NCBI RefSeq assembly: GCF_033568475.1
Contig: NC_133122.1
Location: 144,369,361 to 144,433,360 of the forward strand
Reading direction: 5' to 3'
DNA: 64,000 nt
Source: Henckelia pumila
Lineage: Eukaryota; Streptophyta; Magnoliopsida; Lamiales; Gesneriaceae
Part shown: piece after piece, positions 11,530-23,825 of the stretch
Position numbering within the stretch: the stretch's first letter is position 1
Layout: each line of letters starts with the position of its first letter
The notes under the pieces: model-generated
The model's database searches: none
Told to the model about the DNA's origin: nothing
What the model saw: the letters and a program-made list of their open reading frames with translations, nothing else
Program-made: the position numbers and the translations under genes

Positions 11530-12553
11530 ATTGTGTTTCTAACATATTTACTCTAAGGTGAAGTAGTTAAATTTAAGATGAAAGCCAAAAATAAAATTTA
11601 GTCAAACTGATTTCTGGCAAGCTCTAGTATTTAATGATATCTCACAGCTCAGTGATTAAAATGATTATCCGCCAAGATCAATACATAGAAGACTAAATTT
11701 GAAACATATCGTATTTCACGTCAGTTGAGCAAAACCGGATGTTATGTAGATCAAACTGACGTCTCAATACCAAACTAAATTGGATCAGTCGAACAAGAAA
11801 ACATAAGCAGTTGACCTCGAGCAATTATGGTATTTTGGTCATATCTTGCAGCTCGGTTATTCAAATGGAATGATTCAGCGTGCGTTAGAAATCCAAGACA
11901 ATCATTTACAAATCATATTCACAAGTTGAAGTCTGAATCGGAGCATAAAAAGATGCTAAACTGCATTGAAGTTTCTGGTTTGGAACTGAAATTCTGCTCT
12001 GCAGAATTTCTTGCACAGTTTGGTATTTCGAGCTTAACTCTCTCATATGAAATCCAAATTGGGTGATTTTTGATCCATTGGAAGGACGAGAAAAGTGCTA
12101 CAAATTTCGAGTTAATCTCTTTGCCCAAATATCAACGGATCATGTCAAACTGCATCTAGTTTAGCAATTTAGTTTAGCTTGCTCAACTGCTACTAAACTG
12201 AAGCTTGCACAACTGCTACCAAACGAAGCTTGCTTAACTGCTACCAAACTAAGGTTTGCTCAATTGCTAACAAACCGAAGTTTGCTCAACTTCTACAGTA
12301 CCCAAACTGCTATAGTACTTCAGTTTCAGTTTCGCACCAGAAGTTTAGTTGAACTCCAAAGTTCAGTTTCGCTCCAATAGTACAGAAATCTTCCAACAGC
12401 TCTATTTCTGTGTCTAACGGCTATATCATTCTTGGAACCTATAAATACAACTTCTTGAAGATCAAATACAAGCTTTTAGAAGAGGATTCAAAGCACGAGC
12501 AATCTACTTGAAGAAATTAGCTAAGTTAAGAGCAAAACCTAAAGTGTGAAGAA
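11530..12553 (+). mobile_element. LTR-like segment, left part (second nest layer, edges unresolved)
   Basis: Sequence unlike the flanking outer LTR, with a TATA box CCTATAAATAC at about 12439-12449 and a purine-rich leader after it. This looks like the U3-R part of a long retrotransposon LTR or related promoter. It continues after the inner insertion at 21405. I could not find matching termini or a target duplication for this layer, so 11530 is an estimate. Confidence 0.4.
12177..12296. repeat. 26-bp minisatellite, about 4.6 copies
   Basis: Diverged tandem units of the form GCTTGCTCAACTGCTACCAA plus a 6-base tail, 25-26 bp each, ending in a partial copy. They lie about 150 bp upstream of the TATA box at 12440, a typical place for LTR enhancer repeats. 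Confidence 0.75.
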
Positions 12554-13358
12554 TGAAAGAGTGGGTGCCCGGTTAGCCAACTTGTGGCTAAGGGCTTTTG
12601 TGACTCTATGTATAAACAATCTTTTGTTTAATATAATTTACACTTTTATAATGACATTGACTTTATCTTTCTTCATAATGTTATATTATGATATACTATT
12701 GTTGTTTTGATAAAGATCTTGAATATACTATAGTGTATGTAAGATGTGGTAGCACATGGGGATGGCTATATGAAACACATCTTATAGTCACTGTATATTC
12801 TAAACAGTTCCTAGTCAATTGAGTCGTCCGCAAATAAGGATAAGGATCGCTCGAGATTGAGACTAGCATTTGCGATGCCGAGTACCACGTTTCATTGGTA
12901 TGGAACATAGAGATGTTCAAAGCATGCAAATGGATATTCATATGATGAATGATCGAACTATCCTATTCGGATTTTCCAAGTGGTTATCACTTATCGAGTG
13001 GATAAAGTCCGCGGTTTTGGTTGTACACCATTAGCCCATATTACTTGAAACATCATTGAGACTCTATATGCTAATATTGTACTTTGACTCGTTTACCAAC
13101 TCTATTGGGGTCATCAGGTTTTGGGATTGGGTACAGTTATGACACATATAGGAGTCGATGCTTTGTTGTCAAGGATTCACCACATACTCGCGAGTGTGGA
13201 TATCTTATGCGATCTGAGGAGATATTAGTGTGATGAATCTCTGGCCAGAGTACATGATGTGTTTTAGGTTACTTGGTGTTCCTAGTAACACATGCGATGT
13301 CACTAATAGATCTCCAAGATGTTATGCATAGTTATCGAATCTCGAACGACTCTCGATG

Positions 13359-14737
13359 TGTAGTACCCCGTAACCGAAATTGGTAATTAAGAGATTAATT
13401 ATGTTAATTAAACCAATTTGGTATCTGAAGGATCGGAAGCTCCGATCAGGATCGGAAGCTCCGATCGATATTACGTCATGCATGACGTGTGGCAGGATCG
13501 GAAACTCCGATCGGGATCGGAAGCTCCGATCGCCCTATCCGAAGTCAACCAGTAAGATGTTGACATGTGGCAGATAAGGATGTTCGGAAGCTCCGATGGC
13601 AGAATCGGACGTTCCGATCGAGGATCGGAGGTTCCGATCGATGCCTATAAATATAAGGTCTGAGGCATTCATTTCTTGCCAATTCCGAATTCTCTCCTTT
13701 GCCCTCGTGGTCCTATTTTAAGGCTTTGGGTACTCTTATTTTAGAGTTGGAGTAGGATATTTGTTTTAGTATAGTCAGACAGTGTCTAACATAGTAGCGG
13801 AGCAGTGCTCGTGTTGTAGAGCAGTGTTCGAGGCTGTGGATTCGCAGCAGGGGAGTGCCCTAATTGCGGGATAGTCGCCATCAGTGGGCTGAAGACGGAC
13901 GCAGGTATAGCTATGGTCTCCTTTAATTATTTAGGAGTATGCAATAGCTTAGTTAAAGCTTTTAGCGCTTATTGAATGATACATGGGTATTTGCATTGTA
14001 GACTTGATGATAGGATTGGAACCTAGAGTGGGACTACTAGGACTGCCTTAGAAAGGTACGTAAGTACTGACTGAGATTGCCAGCGGATATGCATGCTTAT
14101 ATGTTGCATTTATGTGTTTGCATGTTATTATTATTATGCGGCATGTGCATATCATCTTGTGCCTGTACATCTGTATATATTTCGAGATGAGCCAGTTAGG
14201 ATTGCTCAGCCCTGTTAGGACGTTTGATATCGAGTACCCTTAGGTACTGATACCTCGAGGACTCCGCGGTCCGCGTTCGGGATTCGGGAATGAGTGGTCG
14301 CACACAGTGGTTAGCTACCCCGATGTGACGAGCTTATATCCCAGGCGCCAGTTTGAGCAGTTTGTATACAGTTATCCCAGATATGGATACCCGGTCATTT
14401 GCATGCATCATATTTGTATGTTTATCCGTGCTTTCGTATTGAGCTTAGAGCTCACGTCCAGTATTTTCTGTGTATCTGGATATCCTATTCTATGGGGCAG
14501 GTATAGGTGCAGGATTGAGCATCAGGAGCCTGGAGTAGCCAGTGACCTTGAAGACAGCAGGATTAGCTGTAGGTTTTATTTAAAGTAATTCGATTGGGTT
14601 GTATAAATCAAGTTTGATTATCCGGTTGTATTCTGCCGGTCTACTTGTATTTAGTCTTCCGCAGCAATTTGATTTAATGCATGCTTAATTATGCTCTTAA
14701 CTCTGATTAGGTAGTGGATCCGAGTCGGGTCGCTACA
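13359..14737 (+). repeat. 5' LTR of the Ty3 element with palindrome array
   Basis: U3 contains seven inverted repeats of the form GATCGGA-N3-TCCGATC between 13431 and 13639, a 16-bp perfect palindrome ACGTCATGCATGACGT (13473-13488, two TGACGT cores) and, directly after, a TATA box TATAAATATA at about 13646-13655. Transcription should start near 13675-13685. Confidence 0.85.
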
Positions 14738-14740
14738 TTT

Positions 14741-14754
14741 ATGGTATCAGAGCA
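14741..14754 (+). promoter_or_regulatory. Primer-binding site (tRNA-iMet) of the Ty3 element
   Basis: TGGTATCAGAGC lies five bases after the 5' LTR end and is complementary to the 3' end of plant initiator tRNA-Met, the usual primer. Confidence 0.85.
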
Positions 14755-17700
14755 TTGCATGCAAGGGACTTAGGAAATTGATAATAAGACTTCTTGATTA
14801 TCCTTGTAGGATTGATTGAGGCTAGCAAAAGAAGATTTGGTTCTTCATTGCCAAGGTTTGCGGCAGAAGTTTTTACTATAAGGAATGCAATAGTGATGAG
14901 AACACCAGTAGTAGCATATCGATAGATAGACTGACTACTGTGGACGGTTCATCATTTGATGCATTGGGATGTTGATCGAAGAACATATGGATTCCAGCCA
15001 GGGAAGACTGGAAGAGAAGATCGGTTATATCGCGTCAGATACCTCTGAGGGCTTTTTGGAACGAATGGTGTTTAGTAATCCATTTGGTTCCAGTCCTTGA
15101 AGATTCTCCACTCGTAGTTGGAGAGATTGTCAGATAGACCTTCACCAGAGAATGCCTCGAGTGCCTAAAGCATGATAGGTTTCGAGAGTGAGGTCTTTAA
15201 CCTCGTGCAGAACATGGTTTTGCCGGTATGCTTGTATCGATGCTTTTGGTAGGCATACGGAAAACTTCATGTTCAAAAGCATGATTTAGATACAAGAAGA
15301 ACGCTGATGGTAGATCGTGAGCAGAAAAATTTGACTGACATGCACTGACGCAAAGCATAGCTGGTTAGCTATCACGTACCATTTCTCCGAAATTCTTCGC
15401 TGGAGAACAGGTAGAGAGACTTGGACGGAAGTATGATTGTATCGATGCGTGTGTCGATTGGAAGCTTCATCCTCAAGGAGTGAAGACAAGTTCGACGACT
15501 TTAAATACTGTATTGATGTATTTGTAAAACAGTATTTCAGTTGTAATGAATCATCAGAAATTGGTTGTATCAGTTCAAGTTATTGGATGTACATTTTGTT
15601 GTATTTTGAATACTGTATGTATTACATGAGATTGTAATAAAGGAAATTGTACATAACTTGAAGTATTAGATACATGTTTTACTTATTCAAAGATTCGTGT
15701 TTGATTACAAGTAATGTTACTGAGTTTGGCTTGGAATTAGTTGACTAATCAACTAGGATAGCTCATGGATTTTGAGTAAGTCAACGGTAACGGATTGACA
15801 TGGGGTTAGTCTAGGTGTCTTCCTAAGGCTGACCTAATTAGTCGTTTGACTGAGTTAGTGCCATTGATGAGGTAATTCATCTGGGAGCATGGAAATATCG
15901 ATCTTTGTTTGGAATTTTGAGTTTTTGTTCTAAGTTGTTTCCTTAGGACAGTAGTCTGATTGACCTGCATAGGTTGAGACTTCGTGATGATGGGATTTCA
16001 TCGGGATACCAAGTCGGGTATATGCCGAGAGTTGTGGACTAGGACCATGACTAGACATGATGGAGCGCGACCCTATGCCAGTGTTACTCTGGGAGTCTTT
16101 CGTACTTCGGAGAATTCCTGGAAGCCTTCATGCTTCAGGATTTGGCAGTGGAAAGGCTACTTAGTCTAGAGTTTTTGTAACAGTCACGACGGGGTATGAC
16201 ATTGGATTGGATGCCTGGTTAGGTGTCAGCGGTTTAGATATCGTCTGACTATCGTCAGAGATATTGGTTTGCAGTTTTGTCACAAGGACCAGTCTTGGAG
16301 GGATTTTCCTTGACGAGTACGTACTCTGAACAGATAGTTTTAGTCTATTGGATACTGCTAGACTAGTGGATCTAGTTGGGGTTTGGATGCTCTTGTGATA
16401 GGGGCTATCCAGGAGTTTTGGTTTGTGAAATTCCTGAAACATTTGACTCGGAGATGAGTAAGTTTTCAGCATTAATGGTTTCTTTCAGTGATAGATTATA
16501 TCCGACGCTATGGATTGTACATGACTATTTGAGGCATGAGGATAGCGTGATTTATGCCAGTGTACACTTGGTGGTGATTTCAGGTGGGACGCCGCGGCAA
16601 GTAACCTCAGTCTTGATTTGTTGCAGTCTTAGCAAAAGATATAGTTATCAGGAGCAAGTTTCGCGACAGTTGGTAGTGAGTCAGTATCGATGCAAGATTG
16701 GTACTGGAGACTACTAATAGCTATTGTCTAACTTTGTCAGAGATAGGTGAGTTGAATCAGCTGTGATTCTTTTGATTCCAAGTATTTGGGGATATGCGGA
16801 CGTATGGCCGTGAGATCATGATTATTGATCGAGCCATGTGAGATTTCAAATGACCAAGACCTGGCGGATGGTTGCCATAATTTGGTTGGTACTGACAAGT
16901 TGTGTGATAGTCACAACTTATCGACGAGGTCGATTGGTTGAGCAGATCAGTGATTAAGATATCATGAACCGAGAGATACTTGGGACGATACTATAAGCCG
17001 TCGTGCTTATGAGTTTGGATCCTTTAAGTAAATGTCTCGAAACAGTAAGAGAATTATTTGCATTCAGGATTCTCGGGTGGTTGAGATTTTCGGAGTGCAG
17101 TCGTTTGGACTTTCAAGTTCGATAGATCACGGGAGGTGATTGCATGTTTTGACTTTGGTAAGTCATGGCTAGTTCGATAACTCGGGTAAAGTTATCAATG
17201 GTAAGAGAAGACGTAATTGATCTAAACATTTCTTGGTATTAGCAATGGTTGACCCAGTTTTGGAAATAAAATTGTTCCATGCTATTGGATTACAGTTTTG
17301 GGAACTGTTAGCCGAATACTTGTTTAGGCATTTTCAGCAGTTTTCTCGGAGGATTTTTGTTAAATTGTGATTCGACAAGTGTTGCGGAATTCAATGAGCA
17401 TTAGCAGGCCGATATCAGTTGTTTGTTCGTGGGATGATACGACAGCTGAGACTGTGTTCAGAGTCTAGTGAGATTGTTTTCGGTGATTTCCCAATACGTT
17501 CTGATGTGCTATGCCATTGAGGTGTTGGGATCGACCGAGATCTATCGGATAAATTCGTTGGTTTACCGCATGTGTCATGGATTGCGCGAAGGGTTGAGGT
17601 GAACTAGTTTTGTTCCTCTTGGTAACAAGTCAAGTGTGACTTGGGATTGTTATCTATGGTTGGATAACCAGTGTTGCGAATTCAATTGATATCTCGAGTG

Positions 17701-17969
17701 ACGAGATAGTGGTGATCTTTAATCTAGACTACTAATGTTGTAGATGTTGCGGTCCCATCTATGTGTTCAGCATTATAGCGGTGACATTCTTTGAGAATAT
17801 TAGTCAGCATTGAAGAAAATAAGTACGGAATGTAAGTCTGTCGATGCTAGGAACTTTCGGGATTGGTTGTATCTGGTCTTCTCATTAGTACGAACTGATT
17901 CTAGCAAGAGGATAGTCAGTATCAAGTGGTATACTTGACGAGGAACTATCACTGCTAAGGTTCGTAGGA

Positions 17970-18785
17970 ACAGTGGGTATTCGAAAAGCAGTCGAGAGCA
18001 CTCTATTGATCATAAGGCTCGGTTATACATCCAAAAGATCGTTCTACTTCATGGATGCCGATGGGCATTGTCAGCGATCGAGACCCAGGTTTACTTCCAT
18101 ATTCTGGGGGAGTGTCCAGCATGCTATGAGCACTGCTTTTAGTTTAAATACTGAATATCATCCAGAGACAGATGGTCAGATGGAGAGCGCTATCCATACC
18201 TTGGAGGACATGTTTTGGGCGTGTACTATGGATTTTTGGTTCAGTTTAGCCAGATTAGTTGTTATTGATTAAGTTCGCGTACAACAATAGGTACCATTGT
18301 AGCATTGGGAGGACACTTGTTGAGGCATTGTACGGGCGACTTGTCATACTCCATTCTTCTAGAAAGAAGTGGGGGAGACAGTATTTCTGAGAATGTCACT
18401 TTTTTCGTAAGATTCTCAGATTTAGTCTTAAAGGCAAGTTGTCTCCCAGGTTTATCGGTCAGTTTGAGATCTTGGAGAACATTGGCGATTTTGCTTATCG
18501 ACTAGCTTTGCCACCGCATCTTTCCAGTATTCACGACGTGTTCCACGTATCACTGTTGCGACGGTATGTGGCGGATGAGTCTCATATTCTGTAGCGGTCT
18601 GAGGTTCAAGTGAGAAAGGATTTGACCTATGCTGAGAAACCTATTCGTATCCTGGATTATAAGGATAAGGTTTTACGGAACAAAGTCATTCCTTTGGTTT
18701 TAGTTCAGTGGCAGCGCCGAGGCACTTAGGAAACTACTTGGGAGATTGAAGAAAGGATGCGTGAAGACCATCCTGAGTTGTTTTG
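17970..18785 (+). pseudogene. Ty3 integrase and chromodomain remnants
   Basis: Readable pieces are DPRFTSIFW then YHPETDGQMES and HTLEDM (about 18080-18215), which match the C-terminal part of Ty3 integrases, and at 18520-18785 a [11 protein letters not shown] block followed by an ILDYKDKVLRNK / VQWQRRG block as in chromodomain-bearing elements. Internal stop codons and frame changes make it non-functional. Confidence 0.75.
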
Positions 18786-18909
18786 ATTTCAGTTTTGAGT
18801 TGTATTCGGTTGTAACGTTTGATTTGAATAAGGAATGTTTCTGTACCTTGTATTGCAATCGGTACTTAAGATCTATTTTCGAGGACAAAATATCTTAAGT
18901 GGGGGAGAA

Positions 18910-20308
18910 TGTAGTACCCCGTAACCGAAATTGGTAATTAAGAGATTAATTATGTTAATTAAACCAATTTGGTATCTGAAGGATCGGAAGCTCCGATCAG
19001 GATCGGAAGCTCCGATCGATATTACGTCATGCATGACGTGTGGCAGGATCGGAAACTCCGATCGGTATCGGAAACTCCGATCGCCCTATCCGAAGTCAAC
19101 CAGTAAGATGTTGACATATGGCAGATAAGGATGTTCGGAAGCTCCGATGGTAGGATCGGACGTTCCGATCGAGGATCGGAGGTTCCGATCGAGGATCGGA
19201 GGTTCCGATCGATGCCTATAAAAATAAGGTCCGAGGCATTTATTTTTTGCCAATTCCGAATTCTCTCCTTCGCCCTCGTGGTCCTATTTTAAGGCTTTGG
19301 GTACTCTTATTTTAGAGTTGGAGTAGGATATTTGTTTTAGTATAGTCAGACAGTGTCTGACATAGTAGCGGAGCAGTGCTCGTGTTGTAGAGCAGTGTTC
19401 GAGGCTGTGGATTCGCAGCAGGAGAGTGCCCTAGTTGCGGGATAGTCGCCATCAGTGGGCTGACGATGGACGCAGGTATAGCTATGGTCTCCTTTAATTA
19501 TTTAGGTGTATGCAATAGCTTAGTTAAGGCTTTTAGCGCTTATTGAATGATGCATGGGTATTTGCATTGTAGACTTGATGATAGGCTTGGAACCTAGAGT
19601 GGGACTACTAGGACTGCCTTAGAAAGGTACTAAGTACTGACTGAAATTTTCAGCGGATATGCATGCTTATATGTTGCATTTATGTGTTTGCATGTTATTA
19701 TTGTTATGCGGTATGTGCATATCATCTTGTGCCTGTACATCTGTATATCTTTCGAGATGAGCCAGTTAGGGTTGCTTAGCCCTGTTAGGACGTTTGATAT
19801 CGAGTACCCTTAGGTACTGATACCTCGAGGACTCCGCGGTCCGCGTCTGGGATTCGGGAATGAGTGGTCGCACACAGTGGTTAGCTACCCCGATGTGACG
19901 AGCTTATATCCTAGGCGCCAGTTTGAGCAGTTTGTATACAGTTATCCCAGATATGGATACCCGGTCATTTGCATGCATCATATTTGTATGTTTATCCGTG
20001 CTTTCGTATTGAGCTTAGAGCTCACGTCTAGTATTTTCTGTGTATCTGGATACCCTATTCGATGGGGGCAGGTATAGGTGCAGGATTGAGCACCAGGAGC
20101 CTGGAGTAGCCAGTGACCTTGAAGACAGCAGGATTAGCTGTAGGTTTTATTTAAAGTAATTCGATTGGGTTGTATAAATCAAGTTTGATTAGCCGGTTGT
20201 ATTCTGCCGGTCTACTTGTATTTAGTCTTCCGCAGCAATTTGATTTAATGCATGCTTAATTATGCTCTTAACTCTGATTAGGTAGTGGATCCGGGTCGGG
20301 TCGCTACA
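18910..20308 (+). repeat. 3' LTR of the Ty3 element
   Basis: Nearly identical to 13359-14737. It carries eight rather than seven GATCGGA/TCCGATC units (18982-19210): a 20-bp unit containing GATCGGAGGTTCCGATC is duplicated next to the TATA box. This matches the 20-bp length difference between the LTRs (two further single-base indels cancel out). The TATA box here reads CTATAAAAATAAGG. Confidence 0.9.
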
Positions 20309-21409
20309 CGATGCACCAATGGTTGTTGATTCGATCGGGATATTTGGTTGAAGGGACCGTACTGTATGCTAACCATAATCTACTGGTTCTTGCAGACACT
20401 ATCAGTAATACCTAGGGAATTATGGGGCGATGTTGCTAGGCGCTCTTACCATGATTCGATGGGTAAGTCGGAAATTGTTGTTCCGAGTCACAAGGAGTTG
20501 TGAGCCCACGGCTAGCTGTATTCCTGAACCATTGAGGGTTACACAAGTAATGGATTACTAAAACCCCGTAGAGATAGTTAAATTTAAAGAGTTAAATTTA
20601 ATGAAAGAGAAGTTGGACTTCTTAATTAAAAGGGAGTGAGATTTCCTAAAATGACATAGGGATGAGCATTTTTGGAAATCACTGAATTCGGATTCAGAAA
20701 AATTATCTTGACTTTAAAAGATTCAGAAATGGTTTCTGTGCACATTGGTAAAATCAGTTTATCAGTCGGAGTCACGATGAATTTTATATTAATTTCTAGA
20801 ACAACGGGCTTGGCTTGTTGGACTAAGTTATGGATTGTTGGCCCTAAGGAGTTAGAGTCCTAATATAATTATAACTTAATTTAGTCTAGAAATTATCTAT
20901 AAATATGTAAGCAGTGTTCGAAATTCATAAGAGAGAATTCAGTCTAGAAATTTCGAACACTACATATAATTTTCAAGAGGATTTTCGAAAATTCCTCCGT
21001 CCCTTTTGGAGAAAATTCGACTTGTGATTTTTGTGAAAAATTACAAATCGAATTAACAGATCATATCTGTTTATTCTCTACGTAAAACTTCTGATTGATT
21101 TCTAGTGCAGTCAATCAGAGGGTTTCTGTTTTTCATTCGTGGACCTAATTCCGGAGTTAGATCGTAACTGTCATCGGTTCTCGGGATTTACAAGAAGAGC
21201 AGATTAAATTCTGTTGGAGTCCACAATCAAGCCTTTGCTTGACGAGGTAAAAATTTAACTGTGTTTTTATTTTTACTTGAACAAATTTAATCGTAAAAGT
21301 TTTGATACCCATATATGAAATCGTTCCATATAATAAAATAAAATTTTTAAACTTCCGCTGCACCGGATATCAATTCTTAATTGATCTGAACATGTTTTCC
21401 AACAAAGAA

Positions 21410-22060
21410 TACGTCAGAATTCTTGAGCGTCAAAAGTTTAGTTCTTCGCACTCCATCTCACTCACATACACGAGAGAGATTTATTTCATAGATAAATTGA
21501 GTGAGAGGCTTAACACAAAGACGTTAAAGATTGTGTTTATAATCTTGGCATAAAATAAGTTAAACATTATGTGGATTGTGAGGTTGCGACCTATAATCGA
21601 GTGTGCTACGAGTTTTTGTTTAGGAAACGGGTAAGTCCTAAACTGGAGTGGGATGTTGCAAAGATTTGTAATTGTTAAAGTCTTCTAGTTATTTTCTTCC
21701 GAAGAGGAAGAAGGGGTAACGTAGGAGTATTGAAATCTTCGAACATCCATAAACAAATTTGTGTCTTTTTATTTATCGCATTTACTTTTTATTGCTATTG
21801 TTTTTAAGATGCATCGTTGAAACATTTTATGTGTTCTTCATAGACCAAAATGTTGCATTCAAAATGTTTGATAAAATACTTCAACCAAACTGTTTTCATT
21901 ATTTCAACTTGTATCTTCTTCAAATGATTTACAAAGTGTTAATCAGTTTCCAAGAAGGATTATTTTAAGTGTCTTCCGCTTAGTTTGAAAACCAAATTCG
22001 ATTTAATTTATCGGTGCTCAGTATTTCAAGAATCAAGCTATTGTATTTTTAAACTTGTGA
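21410..22060 (+). mobile_element. LTR-like segment, right part (second nest layer)
   Basis: Continuation of the segment at 11530-12553 after the AAGAA duplication. Non-coding, U-rich, with no primer site recognised after it. The end at about 22060, where outer-LTR sequence resumes, is an estimate. Confidence 0.35.
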
Positions 22061-23366
22061 ATTTTTCCTCAAACCGATCATTCCTTTCAACATGTGCATG
22101 TGTAGGAGTGTTAAAGGATCAAATAGAAGCAAAAACGATTAGAAAAATCGCGAGGCAAACCCCGTGCAGCGCTGCCTGGTCGCCCAAGCAGCGGGCAACG
22201 TTTTGCCCAAAAATTTTGGTGTCGTGTTTTGATGTTCTAAATTCATGTTTATGATATTTTAAGGTGTTTTAAGTAATTTTAATAGTTCCTATTCAAAAAT
22301 TTTCAAGTTTTGATGTCCGGGGCGGACGGAACGACTCACGTGAATCGATTTAGTTATGTAATGCATCTATATGCTATATTTCTTTACGAAAGCTATGTTC
22401 GCTATGAAAGACATGAATATTATGAAAAGTTATATGTGTTGTTTAATTTTATACCAGTTTTAGCATGTATAATTTTCGCACGAAAGGTTTCAAGGTTATG
22501 ATGACGTTTCATGATGCATGATAAAATGATTTGATGAGGTATGTGTTCTTGTGGTAAAAGAACGAGACTGGTATTCCAGGATAAGCTCCGGAGGGACCTT
22601 TAATTTCCAAATAATGAAGGTGCGCATATTGGTCAAGGCCAGTATGAACGGTATTTGGTGCACATATTGGCCAAGACCAGTATGGACGACAAAGAGATGA
22701 TGTGCACATTAGCCTAGGTTGATGTGGATGGTACATCTATATGTTTGTTGTACAAGGACCGTGATCACAATAATCCCATGTGCTCTTACGATATGTTTAC
22801 CACAATTGAATGTATTTCATCACACAAAATGAAGTATTTTTATGCCCATGATTTATATGCATATGTGTTTTATGATTCAGTCACGCCAATGCATTATTTT
22901 TTCCTCACTAAGTATGGATATGTATATTCTGCTTGTTGAATCTTTAGACTCACTATACTTGAATGGTGCAGGTAATAATGCTCTAGATGACTATATTGAC
23001 GAATATGGTGTCGGACTTGAAGAGGAGCAACCGGTCGGGCGAGCAGAAGATGCATGAGCGTTATGCCAAAAGATATGGTTCACTATGCACGTTTTATTTT
23101 TATTTGGAAGAAAAACAAATGCTTATTTTCAAATCCTTTTTGCATATTAGCAAACTCTTGAGAATGATTTGATTTTAAAATTGTTGACGCACAGTTTTAT
23201 TTTAATGAAAGTTTTATTATTCCGCAAATTTTTTTCCGAAATTTTAAAGAATGTATGTTTAGTAGCGTCTTTGAGTTTTGGGACGTTACAGTGTCTATCT
23301 ATTATATGTGATATATGAAATTGTGTATCCAATAGATAGAATTTACCTCAGTAGTACTCACATGGG

Positions 23367-23825
23367 TAGGGGTGAAAAAAAAAATGAAGTTTTGGTATAT
23401 CGAGATTAGCTAAAAAATACAAAATTTTCTGAATTTTCGATATACCAAAGATTTCGATTCAGTATTGCATGGTAATGATACCGAATTTTTTCGATACGAT
23501 AACAGTATGAAATTTAAAAATTTCGGTATATATCGAAATATCGAAATATCGAACAATGTATAAAAATTTAAATATATATATAATATTTTTAAACAATAGA
23601 TTTATAAATTTTTTTTAAAAAAAATAAGGTTTTGGTATATACCAGTATGTACCGAAATCTCGGTATACCATAAACTTTCGTTATAATCGATATGCTAGTT
23701 ATATGAACCGAAAGTTTCAGTACGGTATCGATATAAAATTTTCTCATACTGTAATTTTCGATACAAAATATGGTATATGTTTTAAGTACGGTATGGTATT
23801 CTACCAAAACGACATAACCAGTAGC
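23367..23825. mobile_element. hAT-like MITE, TAGGGGTG family, copy 1
   Basis: Starts TAGGGGTGAAA and consists of many short inverted GGTATA / CGATAT motifs. Possible 8-bp duplications CACATGGG (23359-23366) and CACATAGG (23826-23833) match at 7 of 8 positions. The right terminus is degraded, so that edge is less certain. Related in sequence style and left end to the shorter copy at 56173. Confidence 0.5.

Larger units (their letters stand above)
13359..20308 (+). mobile_element. Ty3/gypsy element, decayed, Tekay-like (innermost layer)
   Basis: LTRs are 13359-14737 (1379 bp) and 18910-20308 (1399 bp), both TGTAGTACCCC to GTCGCTACA, with target duplication CGATG (13354-13358 and 20309-20313). 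The tRNA-Met primer site TGGTATCAGAGC follows the 5' LTR at 14743. The polypurine tract AAGTGGGGGAGAA precedes the 3' LTR. The 4.2-kb interior is short for the group and lacks gag, protease and RT reading frames. Only integrase C-terminal remains (YHPETDGQMES, near 18150-18190) and a chromodomain-type tail (18520-18785) are legible, with stops and frameshifts. The LTRs are far better preserved than the interior. The clade is suggested by the chromodomain-like tail. Confidence 0.9.
12554..21404 (+). mobile_element. Probable solo LTR (third nest layer) split by a Ty3 element
   Basis: The left end is TGAAAGAGTGGG (12554) and the right end is TTTTCCAACA (21404), with TG/CA termini and flanking 5-bp copies AAGAA (12549-12553 and 21405-21409). 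After removing the element at 13359-20308 and one CGATG copy, the LTR is about 1.9 kb. It is non-coding, with a TATA-like CTATAAATATG near 20897. No coding region, primer site or partner LTR was seen. Because AAGAA is short and low-complexity, the boundary call is moderate. Confidence 0.5.
10649..23290 (+). mobile_element. Outer solo LTR (Ty3/gypsy-like), split by nested insertions
   Basis: The left end TGTAAGGTC (10649) and the right end GACGTTACA (23290) share inverted TGTAA/TTACA termini. They are flanked by the perfect 5-bp duplication GTGTC (10644-10648 and 23291-23295). No internal coding region, primer site or second LTR belongs to this layer, so it reads as a solo LTR of roughly 2.1 kb: about 10649-11530 plus about 22060-23290. 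The right part is non-coding and contains a tandem repeat around 22620-22730 with CACATATTGGCCAAGACCAG-like units. Interior insertions are listed separately. Orientation is inferred from the CGTTACA-type 3' end. Confidence 0.7.

Noticed and set aside
11827..12066. 79-codon ORF in the nest
   Set aside because: Short, inside an LTR-like non-coding segment, no domain.
13431..13639. CRISPR-like repeat array
   Set aside because: Units are palindromes inside a eukaryotic LTR, present in both LTRs, without spacers of constant length.
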